Assembly (NCBI GenBank): GCA_000507305.1
Contig: DF240108.1
Span: forward strand, 1-64,000
Direction of reading: 5' to 3'
DNA length: 64,000 nucleotides
Source of the DNA: Breviolum minutum Mf 1.05b.01
Lineage: Eukaryota; Sar; Dinophyceae; Suessiales; Symbiodiniaceae
Positions 51,601-63,600 of the stretch are shown in pieces (position 1 is the first letter of the stretch; every line of letters starts with the position of its first letter). Position numbers and translations under genes: made by a program. The notes beneath the pieces were generated by a model. The model searched no databases and was not told the DNA's origin. It worked only from the letters and a program-made list of their open reading frames with translations.

Positions 51601-54600
51601 TTCTTAGCACCAAGACCTTGAAATTTCCACACACCGGATCTAGGGCCCGCAAGGCAAACAACGGCAACCTTTGGGGGGGGAGATGTATATAAGTTGATAG
51701 GACTTGAAAATCAGGTGGTCGTTGAACCAACCCATTTGAAAAATTTTAGTCAAATTGGATCATTTCCCCAGGTAGGGGTGAAAATAAAAAATATTTGAAA
51801 CCACCACCTAGTGAATCATTTGAAGTCAGACTTTTTTCTATGGATTTCCCAAAGGTTCGTCGATTTGCGGGGGGGATGTTCAGTTTTTTTTTGCACCCTC
51901 CTGTTTTTTTGTCAAAAATGTATGATGACAGTCGCCGCTTCTGAAATGGGAATCTCGAACCAGGAGTTCATTGATTGCTAGGGTGGTGGCTTGATTTTAC
52001 TCAAAACTTGTTGGGAACCTGTTGAGTCCTATTTTTTGATGCGCTTGGGGGGTTCTTCAACAATCCCATATTGTTCCGGGATTTGGGGATTTTCTTTTAA
52101 AAAATTGGGGATCATAAAATCAATTGGGGGGATCAAAAAACAAATAGGATCAAAATAATCATAGTAATGATAGTAAACGCAAGTAGTACCTCGGGGGAGC
52201 CGAGGGTGGAACACTGCGCCTGCCTCAACAAGTGATAATCCAATGTCACCAAATCCTGCTCCCACCAGCACCAAATCATTCAAAAGATTCCTGGGCAGTA
52301 CAGTCATAAAGAAAAACAAAACGAAGTATGTAGGCTGAGAAACGGATAGACGTGCCCACGCAATCGACTGCAGTGTCACCACCACCAATCACAACCTTGC
52401 AGCGCTGGACAAGCAAAATGTCACTGCTGAATGTTCAGGATGATTTTACTTGATCCGAACCTTTTCTGTCTCTGATGGAAGCTTTGCTATATTTCATCAA
52501 CCTGGAAAATCCTGAAATGTGATTTTCGGGGTTTCTCAAAATGAAACATCTATTTGGGTGGCACAACGCCCGTGCCCTGATCTTTGGTGAAAAATACACA
52601 GAGCCATGCGGGTGAGATACACCCCATCAAATGTTCTCAAATTTCTGATGGTATTTGACCTGGTCCTTTCCGTGCTCTCAAATAGTCCAACCATTTGCAA
52701 GTTGACCAGATGCAGCGGGCATATACAGTTGCTACCAAAAATGATCTCATGACACCACATGTATGATGGAAATGTGACTGGAATCCACACACGCTCTCCT
52801 GAAGAACAAACACAGACTAGTGACTAGTCAAAAGTTGATGCTAAGTATTGCAGTGGACGTGATCTTTCCCCAAACTTCTTAGAAAAACTACCTCCCCAAC
52901 CACAGTTCCAAAACATAAATTAAAAAATCCATTCTCCAAAAGGCGATGGCTTTTTTTCGCCAAGGGAACCACGCTCTTACCCTGGAGATCATAGTTCACT
53001 CCATCTGTTTTCTTCACACCCATCTCTGTGTCCAAGTTCTTCTTCTGCGTCACCTAATTGTTTTTTCTGCCTTCCGTCCGAAGTAGTCGAATTGGTTTTG
53101 GGGCGGATGCAAAAACAACGGAAAAAAAGCCGTCGAAACAACAGCGGAATCTGGTGACCTACGTCTCTGAAGAAGTTTGGAGCTGGCGTTACTGATCCAA
53201 ATTGCTCCTCTTATCGATGGTGAGTTGTGTATGCTAGGTATAGAAACTAAAAAGGAAGCACCGCAGGAATTTCAAAACCAACAAAGCATTACATCATATC
53301 CTGGGATCAATGCGCAATCTTACAACAGATCAAAGAACGGGGGTACATAAAGTCCTGACTAATCGACATGATACAGTAATGTCCTCATCACAAACAGGAA
53401 TTGCCCTCGCATAGACCAAGATAAGAAACAGCTCAGAATCCAGTATTTTGAACTTGCAGATGTTTGTTACATGGTCGTCCTTCTTATCAGTGTTTCGTTA
53501 TATGTCAAAGTTTATCAGCCATGCACCAGTCGAACTTCTCAAGAAGGAAACTCTTTGTCTGATCAGTAACCTCCAGGCAACTACTCATTGGTGATGCCTG
53601 TTTTGAAAGAACACTGGAACAAACCCTCTGACTCTTTTCAACCATACTTGGTACTGAAGTGTACCTAGAACTCCAAGAGACTGGAATTCCTTCAAAACCT
53701 ACCAAGGGCAATCTTGCGAAAATATCCACAAAGGCTATCAAGTAAAAAAAATATATGATGGAAAGAGGGTTAAACAGCGATTTCAGGGGATACCTGGAAC
53801 TCCGGGAAACAAACACATCTTGCTGCTACAGTTGGGATATATGAAATCTCAACAGTAAATGAGAGGTTCGGATCTCTCCCAAAGCGAAATTTGTCATCTC
53901 CTCGTGTAATCTAAATAGTCACTTTTTTCTCTTCAGAAACTTCACTACTAAGATGTTGGGCATTGTTCTGGCCTATGACCCCCCGGAATCTCATATCAGC
54001 CAAAAACATACATCCCCGCAAATTCCCATGTGACATCATTTGCCACGTTTCGTGCGTTTTTTCTCAAAGGGGTAACCTATGTACTATAGAAATTCACCAA
54101 TGATGCATGTCATGAAATTTAAGGGCATATCTTTGGAGCAACTTCCCTCACTACAACACCCCGGAACCATGGAGTTCAAGTCCAGGTTGTTGCCATCACC
54201 AAGTCACTGTGAGAAATTCCATGGCCTGGCGGGGCGTTTGGGACATCCAAAAGTCAGCCACGAACCGCCTGAAAAAAAAAAAACATCTCCTGAAACAGGT
54301 GGGTTTTTCACCAACCCAGTTGAAAAATATGTGCAAGTCAAAATTGGAAATATCGAATTTTCGGGGTGAAAATACAAAATATTTGAGTTGCCACCGCCTG
54401 GACCTAGATTTCTGTCTCCTCATTCTATCATCCCATCACCCCAATCGCAACAGATTTTTACCCACCTGGACCACATTGCCCAACATCCGATTCTCCGTGT
54501 TGCGCATATCCCGCCACTGGGTGGCACCAGTGGCCATAATCACGGCATCGTTCTTGTTGCAGAGATCACCTCAATTGCTGTTGCAATTTCTTCCTGAGTT

Positions 54601-57600
54601 TTCTTCGGACACTCTTGTTTCTAGTTATTGTCCCTTGTGAAAACTACGGCCCAAGGCTACCATAGTTCTGGGCAAAAACTATAGGCAGCACTGCAGCACT
54701 TTCATTTCACCACTTTTTAGAGCCTGACATTCGGTGACTACTTGCCATGATGTTTTTTTGTTTCCAAACGCTACGGCGTACGGATGTTGTTGCACCAACA
54801 AAGGCCACTACTGAGCTCCATGCCCAAAGAAACATCACGACCCACTTCGGTATTGCACTTGAATACAATGCCCTCCTGGAAGGTCGAAGGTCTGGAAAGT
54901 TCAAAAGTGATGTCAACATTTTGGAGATGCAAAAAAAATACATAGATGCCAAGCCTTGAATTCAAGATCACATATCCCTTAAAAAAAAAACGCCTTTGAA
55001 TCAGGTATTATATACGGGATTTTCGACAGGTTTTTGAAGACTTTACTGGGTTGGGAGTTCGTTGTGTCTGACTCCCTGATAGGATTTGAATATGCTATCA
55101 CCTATCGATTTCCAATTGGAGGTCGCATCTCTGCCATCCGCAGGTTTCTGTTCTGAAGAAGACTTGATTTGCACCTGGACTACTTATATGATGCTTATAC
55201 ATCATAGCATCCACCAGTATATTGAAGAAAACATATGTTTTGTGAACAAAGGAGTGTGTCACACCAGTCCGACCACCAGATTTTTGTTAAAACCCTGGTG
55301 TTTGACAGCTCGGGGCACAAAAGAGACAAGGCGATGCTTCAACTTGGTGGCTTCCATCTACACAGAATCCCTGAATCAAAAGAGATGTTCACGTTACAGG
55401 CAAATACATACAAATACCCCATATTTTTTCGTAAACCACCAAAACAACGAAGCTGTTTAACTGATCATTGCAAAAAATCCTTGGGAGAGGGGGTCAAGAT
55501 ATACATCACCCACCATCCGTAGACATCCTGCTGAAGGAGCTTGATGCGTCGCAGCACCTTCTCGATCTTGTCCAACTTCATGGATGGGATGCCATACATC
55601 AGCAGGCCACCGGCACGGTCCGCCCTGGCACCCATCACTTCACGAAGATTTTGGTGTAAATACCTGTAGCCGTACCCAAGGTGAATCCTTACAAAAATCC
55701 AAAAAAAAAATTGCTGATTACTATGGACCCCCTCAAGTTTGGTGTTCCCACAGAATTCCCTGCCTTTCCAAAACTTCCACCAGATGCCCTGCACGATTCA
55801 GCTGCTGCGCGGCTGCCAACCCTGCTGGACCACTACCAATGATACACACACGGCGGCCCGTTCGGCTTGCAGGTGGTTGAGGTCGGATCCAACCCTGGGC
55901 AGATGGTAGACTGGTGCCAATTAGATGCCAATGGATATCAATTCATAAACACCTCAAAGCAAGCGGCTGGCAATTTTTGCTAGATCACCCATTGTGAGGG
56001 GAAGATATGTTGTATGTTTAAGAAACGAAGGGTGCCCTTTGTCATTTTTCTTGGAGGAAATTGACTTTGAAAGAATTTCGCTTCGTCATTTTCAACCAGC
56101 TCCGCCTTGGAAAAGCCATACTCGATAATGGCCAGCTCAGTGGTCCTCACAGGAAGGGCAGGTGGTTCCTAAAATTTTGTCTGCTATACGTATAGTACAT
56201 ATATCCATATGTGCGCGACTGTTATACCAAAGACAAGACTCATAATGCTGCGTCTGTATTTCGTAATATGCAAAAAAATCATGTATGTTATTAAAAGAGA
56301 TGTGCAGAAACAAAGTAGAATACTGTTACTCCTGATGATGATCTAATGATTCAAAAGTAATGAAAATAATAGAAATATAGATTCGCAATACCTTTATAGA
56401 GAGAGGTATCTTCATGATTCGCATGATGGAAACCCACAACCTTCACTCTCCTCAACCCCCCCCTGAGCTTCCCCAACTTGATGGCCACCGGCTTTTCGTT
56501 GATGCCCAAGACACAAGCTTCCTCGAGGTGATTGAGGCACCCGGATGGATAACAAGCTTCTCCAATGGGTTTCATCTTCCGGCCGTTTTTTGGGGGTGAA
56601 AATGAAACCCATTGAAAACCACTATATACGTGACATCGCTTGACTAACCAACCCCGGGAAAGAAGACCTTATGTTCCTGCGAATCTCATCGATGTGTTCA
56701 TGACTGTTTTTGGAAAATTTTCACATCCAAGTAAATCTGCATCACATGGCAACTTCCAATGATCAAAACCCAAAAATGCAAGGGCGGATCCATGCTTCGC
56801 TTTAAAAACAACGGAGAAGAAATTCCGTCACTTTGACGGAATCTCAGGAAAACGTCAGATTGGCTTCCAGAAAAGCATCTCCAGCATTCCAAATACCATA
56901 TGGTTTTAACGTAGTGAATCAAAAAAAAAAAATGCGAATTTTCACCGCCCCCGCAGCTCTCCAACAATCCGCCGTTCCTCGCATGGAGCTGGACAAGTAG
57001 TCCCAGTGAACTCTGGAAAGTTGTTGGTGTCCAACAAACGTTCCAGAGCGCGTTTCCATTCGCCCTCAAAATCACACGATGTTTCCACAGTTTGTTAAAC
57101 AAGGAGGGAGGAGATTGCTCTAGAAAGGTACCATTGAATTAATTTGGAGTTGGAAATAAGAACCAGCAAGGCAGAGGAGGTTCAACGAGGAAGAGGGGAA
57201 AAATGAGGTATGCATCACTCAAGCTGTCCTGTTTCCATGATTTGCAAGACTAAGGCGTCCTGTTTAGACCCAGGGCGTTTCAATTTCATACATGTATGTA
57301 TCTAAATATATATATATATATATATTAATAAATATGTATGTACACGTATAAATATATATATTTGTATTATATACTGGGCTCATCAAAATCAGTGCGCAAA
57401 ACGTTCAATCCGCAAAAACCTCTCAATCCGTATATTCCGTAAACCTTGATAATCCGTAATCCGTTCCACAACCCTGGAAAGGTATGTTTGACTTGAAGAT
57501 CTTAAAGGATGTTTCATTGCATCATAGTAATGGTTGAATCTTTTTAGATTAGATTCAGCAAGCCAGCAACAATGGACCGATGCAATGAACTCTACACTTA

Positions 57601-60600
57601 TACTGATACTCCTATGCTTCATTCACTGGATTCCGAAATATTCATGCAAACATCCCTGCCAAAAAATCAGAAGCATGGCCCAGCACCACCCTGAAAACTG
57701 CTGCGACATGGCAATTTTTCACAGAGAGTGGACACACCACTGCTCTTACGAGAACCTGCCTTTGGCAGATTCACCCCTTGCTGAGCCAGAAGCAGAGCTC
57801 CTCAGGTCGAAGATCTTTTTCTTCACCTGACTCTGCTCCCATCTCCCCCAAAACTTCCATCTCAACAATGGAACGGTTGAACCCAGCTTGCCTCTTCCGG
57901 GCTCTGCATGGAATTTGCCCTTTCGGGCAACCTTTCTTTGTTGGGTTTGGTGCTCTCTGGCGAGCAGCCGTAGCTGCCCAGCAAAGTGCCACTTCCCGCA
58001 CAAATCCTTGGATTCTTTGACCCCGAATTTTGTCGGCCTCTGGTCCACAAAGTCTTACTCGTGCACGCTGGTCGATTGACTCATCGTGCAATTGCTGATT
58101 TGTCTTCACTTGCAATTTTCGTAAGATTGCTAAGTTTCTTTCAACGTCACAGTTTTGAAAAGTGAGACAGCAGGCAGCTTGCACACACCGACAGGCTAGA
58201 GGGACGGTGTCGAAATGCTGGCGGAGCAAGGGAGCCCAAGAGTCGTGCCTGCACAAGGGGGCCTACGTTCTGAAACAAAACATAAGCTGGACAAGATGCC
58301 ATGCTTCCGAAATTGCAATTGTCAGTCTTCAAGTGTAATCAGGAGGCAGGAGATGGTGATTGAAACTACGTATTGTTCATGGATGTTCGTGGGAAATGAC
58401 ACTGCTTAGGCTTTCGGAATGCTATCATGGGCTGCGAAACAATCACAAAAAGTGTCGACAAGTGACACAGGCAAGGTCCGTCGTTCTGGGTGGTGATGCA
58501 AATGATTCTCCTTGACCTTGAGAAGCCCACGAAATTCCCCAGTCAGGGGATCCTGCTCCAATCCAAAGTGGCGCGCAAAGCCTTGCATGGCTGGAACCAG
58601 AGGACACACGGGTACTGCGTCTTGGACATCTCTGCCTTGCATTGGTTCGCAATATGTGGGGTGAAGAACATTGAAATGTTTCATCTCGCCTACATTCTCA
58701 AAGCGGCTGTCCAAATCGGCCAGAACTTTGGCGTGCAACTCTTCCATGACGTTGACTACTTCATCCGACGTAGTGGATTGCAAACGAAGCGTGAACTCCT
58801 GCTCTCCAACCACGTACCTTCCCATGAGAAGGTTGGGCAGCTTAACGACATGGATCTGATTGCAAAAGCCTCCCAAGATTGACTCCTCAGCTGTCAAACA
58901 CAAACTCATTCTTTCACAACCGTATATGTGCAAGAAATCATGAGTTTGTTGCGCCCCAGGGTTGTGAAACAACTGCGTAGAGGCAGAAAAAGTAATAGTA
59001 GTGCGACTAGCGGCAATGGCTCTTTCTACTTTAGTTCACCCCTTTGGATTGCTGGTGGCTGAAAAATACATCACTTAGGACGTGTAAGATCGGCCCATCA
59101 CTGGGTCACCCCTTTGACAACCCTTAAAAAGCAATAGAGTCACATGATTTTGTTTCTGCAGGGTTGCGAAACGGCAGAACCATGCCAAGGCGACAGGAAA
59201 TTATATAAATAGTTCAGAGGGTTCTGTTCTTTGATTTCGTGCTTTTGAAAGCCTAGTCGCTGCCGCACTCAGCGATCTCCAAAGGGGAGAAGCATCTTTC
59301 GGGTTAAGCTTCTTCTCCTTCAAAACTGGTGGAACCCACACGTGTGCCCAACACGGCGGGCTCCCTGAGGAGTGGTCACCATTGTTTTTTCACAAAGCGT
59401 CTTTGAGCCAAGCAGTCTACAGCATGAGCTTCTGGGAATCATTTTCCAAAAACAAAAGTATGCCCAATGCCTTTGTGGTACGCAAATGCCATTATATTTC
59501 ACAGACTTCTCTCTTTCCACAACCCTTGTCTAAAGCTACAAGTCCAATCCGTAATCCGCTGAAAACATGACAATCCGCAAACGTTTCAAACCGTTTCCGT
59601 AGTCCAGGTAGTGATTAAGGATTGTGTTTGATGAGGCCAGATATACAAGTATACATGTATATGTGTATTTACATTTGCTATATATGACCATGACACGACA
59701 AGACAAACCTGTCATCTGGAATTCTAATCTTATCAGCATTTGACTGAAGCCTGAACTCAAGCAGTCCAATTCTTTTAGACCCTGCGACTGCAGCATCATT
59801 CCGTGCATAGAGCCCCGTGTCCTCAACCGCTACAGTACATCTATGTCAGAGTATCACTAGATCGTTGCTTGATGTCACTCTGACGTGTCCACCGAAGAAT
59901 TGGAGCGGAACAAAAAACGTGTCTTCCTCCATTTCGTCAAGAGACAAATCTTCATGAAAAGTGTGGTGTTGCAAACCCTTTCAAACATGAGCTACAAGTG
60001 TGGATGGATGAATATTTCCACCATACACCATATCCTTAGATGTAGCCCATACCAAGCCCTTCCATCAATTCCCCTCTAGATGGACGGATTGTTTGGGGGA
60101 GAAGCTTCTCACCTGGGCATCCTTTCAACCGATAACATGGTCATCTCATAATCTCATTTCATCAGCTCATTTGCCAAATGAATTCCACTCCTGAAAAAAA
60201 AAACATATCCCTGAGAAAAATGTGGAAGATCGGAAGATGACTTTTCTGAAATAGCATCATTCTCAGGGTGCATCTTCATCTTCAAGCTTTCAACATGTCC
60301 AACTAGTAACTCCCCGGAAAAAAATGAAAAAAAAAACACAACGGGAAAATGACGACCGGCGCCTCGTGAACCAACTGATTCCATGTGGGAATACGATTGC
60401 CCAGGGGACAACCTCCACCACCCTGGTTTGGGCTATGGCCTCGAAGCGACAGCAGGGTGTGGGGCATAGCAGGTTGGTGGTTGAACCCACCCCTTTCGTC
60501 AAAATGGGTTCATCTTCCCCAATTTTCAGGGTGAAAATTCCAAAAATTTTTGAGTTGCCACCAACCAGAAAAGTATAAAAAAAGTCTTTGGTGAAGAATT

Positions 60601-63600
60601 TGCTGTTGAAATCTGAAAGATATCTCACTGAAACCATTCAGAGTGGAGGTCGCGTTTGGCACTTGATCAGCTACTTAAGGACCCACTAACAAAATTGATA
60701 CCTCAATGTAATGAATACCACCTCCCTCAAACATCATGATTATACACTCCCTTTTGCTAACAAGTAAGCTAGGTACTTCAAAGATTTGGAGCGTTGTGCC
60801 TTTGCAATTCCACAAGTTACATCTATCTGTGACCGAGTTTATTGCCGTCCAATACTGAAAGCCACCAGAAATCTACAAAAGCTGACGGAAATAATGGGAG
60901 CCACTATCTCCCTAACCGGTTTATCAGGATTGACAACCAGCATCATTTGCTTGTCAATCCCTGCATGGTACTATGGGTTTTATGATAAAAAAAAAACGCT
61001 TCTAAGGTTAGAACCTGTTTGGAACTCACAGTGGAATCTGAAGGACACTTAAACCATGAGCCCCCAAAACCATGAAAAATAAAGATTTTGGCCACGTAAA
61101 AAACCAGGCATGAAAACCTCTACAGTAATTATGTAGGGTTTTGGTGGGGGCCCATGGAAGTCACAATATTTCTTCCGACTTCTCCCACCGCCTGCCGTCA
61201 CAATATGTCGATTTTTCCATAGCAAAATGACTTATCAAACCCGAGATGCAAGTGGGCGTTCCACAATCCATACATCGTGCTGTCTGGGTTTGCATCCAGT
61301 TGTGCCATTGTTGGCCTGGGATGCTTCTGACGGAAATGGCAGGTTTGCCAGGTCAGTTTTTGGACGTTTTTTGCCCTGGACGATCAGTCCTACCTGAAAC
61401 TGACACCCAGGGGAAAAGTTGCCACAACACAAAGAGAATTGTCTTCCGATCATCAATAATTCCAATTTTCGGGGACTTTGTTCGTTCCAGGGAGTATAAA
61501 CCTTTTCTTGGCTTGCACTTGTGCGAAGAGGAAACTCATTGCCACCAGATCATGACAGAAATGAAACAACTTGAAGAAAAAGTTCAATCAATCCTCGGAA
61601 CCAACCCTTCGAGAGGCCTCAAGACTTTTTTGGGGGAGCCTATCCAGCCTATCAATCACCAGTTGCACCATCAAAAAACTTCCATACAAAAACCCCATCC
61701 CATAAATATCACGTCATCTTTTTAAAAAAAAGGGGGTGCTTCCCTGTCGTTTTTTCTACGAGGGAATCCAATTTTGATTCTCTAAAATCAAGCAAGCTTT
61801 GGGGCCCTTTCTTCGTAGCTCAGTTTGATATCGGCTTAAACGCCACTAGCATGGACAAGGCAATGACCGAGGTACCCCGAGGCTGTGAACACACAGCTCC
61901 CGACCAAAACATCCATTGTTTCAACACATGAAGCACTGAAAACTATATACAGAGCTGTTCCTATTTTACATAATCATAAATTCAGAATGGCAATCGTATT
62001 GTACTGTACCTACATTTATATACATGAACATTCATGCAAACGAATATGAATATGGTTTTGTACAAAAATATATATATATATATATGTTTGTCAATACACA
62101 TATTGCATGTGTTTCATTTTGCCGTTTCCTCCTCCTTGAAATCTTGAAATTTTCCAGTTCCACAACAAACATGTATGAAGAACTGTCCTTTTGCGTGTCA
62201 TCTGCCAAGGTTCTCTTCTTGGTCTGCGATGCATAGACCTCTTCCCAGTCCAAGACACGGTCCTGCCGAAGCATGAGTAGGTTTGTATCACCTCAAGGAG
62301 TGGCAACGTGGATTTGTAAGATTTCAAGTCACCATCACAAAAACTACACCTTAGGTGGTTGTTTTTTGTCGTTGTAGGGTGATGTAACTTTCCACAAACT
62401 CAAATCGACCGGCCTATTGTGGCACATAACCTGACGGATAATCCATCAAGAAAGACTGGCTTAGTTGGTAAGATATCCCCATGATTCCACGATCCCTTGG
62501 AATATACCTTTCGTACCAACTTGAGGCTGCATCCAATGTTTTGGATTCAGTAATTCACAGGGTACCCCAGACATACGAAAATCTATGTATACGATGTATT
62601 ATACACAACATGGATCAACATAGCATGTGTATATGATATAACCTTGCCAACAACTCGTTGATAAAACCCAATGTTCTCCCCTCCATTCCGGCGGTGTCCA
62701 AGAGCTGGTCCTTGTGATCTCGATAAGGCATCGCCTTTCGTTCGTATTCATGGAAGCCTTTCTTCTTCTCGGGAGCTTGTACCTGGTGACAGGAAGCACA
62801 ATCTGCACGAGTGTGAAACAAACACTCTGAGGGAGGACAAGAAGGCGGGGTATCCGGATATCCTTCCCCCGCAACTGTGGTCAAGTATGTGTTATGTGTT
62901 GCCAATTCCTGAAACCATGTGGATTCAATTGGATTGCAATGGAAAACAAACTGCTTTGGCCTTTTGTGTCATGTGACTATGACTTGGCAAATACAACAAG
63001 CGCTGAGGTTGAAACGGGGTACAACATAATCCCTCACAGAAAGTCGGACATAGCGATTCATAAGAAGAATGCAATCCTCTTTTATTTTGTTTTCCTGTCC
63101 TTCAATGTTCCTGCGTCTTCGCTGTCATTCACTGTCCACCTTCGCCGTCAAAAATGTGTGACCTAAACTCTTGAACGTTTACAAGTCCTCTTCCCAACGC
63201 TCCTCACAAAACGCGGGCACCGAAACAGGCTTGCCACCCACATCCTCCAAGTCCAATGACGCTGTGCCCGAGCGGGGCTTTGGAGCAACTTCCGCCTTCG
63301 GTACCGCCGCCACGGCCTTGACACAAACACGGCAATGCCAATCCAGGATGAATGACATCCACCATTCCAGTACTGCTTATATAATTGGGGGGTCCCATTT
63401 GATTGGTTGGAATGCCTGGGAACAACCATTTCTGGAGAAACAGTGATTTTGAGTCTATCTGATGATATTCACTACATTCAAAACGATTGAAGTGTGAATC
63501 ATATCCGAAAGCCTTTCAATTTCCAATGCTTCTTTTTTAAAGAGGAGTTGGTTTGGAGACCCACATGTAGTGGCAAAACAAAAACGTCATGGCAATGGTC

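Larger units (their letters stand above)
57065..60362 (-). other. Largest GOGAT intron (3.3 kb)
   Basis: Starts GC, ends AG. Carries the hAT-like relic, an AT-rich tract at 57297-57380, an open minus-strand frame at 59691-59837 (includes [20 protein letters not shown]) and a plus-strand open frame at 59236-59570. The last two have no recognised function. Confidence 0.8.

Noticed and set aside
52029..52388. Frame with [18 protein letters not shown], like a Rossmann motif
   Set aside because: It is out of frame with the real GGGDT exon it overlaps and not needed by the GOGAT order; judged chance.
59320..59400. [13 protein letters not shown], first thought to be the GOGAT cysteine motif
   Set aside because: Cysteines do not match; the true motif [10 protein letters not shown] was found at 61241-61283.
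60180..60215. T10 tract with CAG|GAG, a strong acceptor in the large GOGAT intron
   Set aside because: The flanking GOGAT exons join in phase without it, so no extra exon is needed; the following frame is short.
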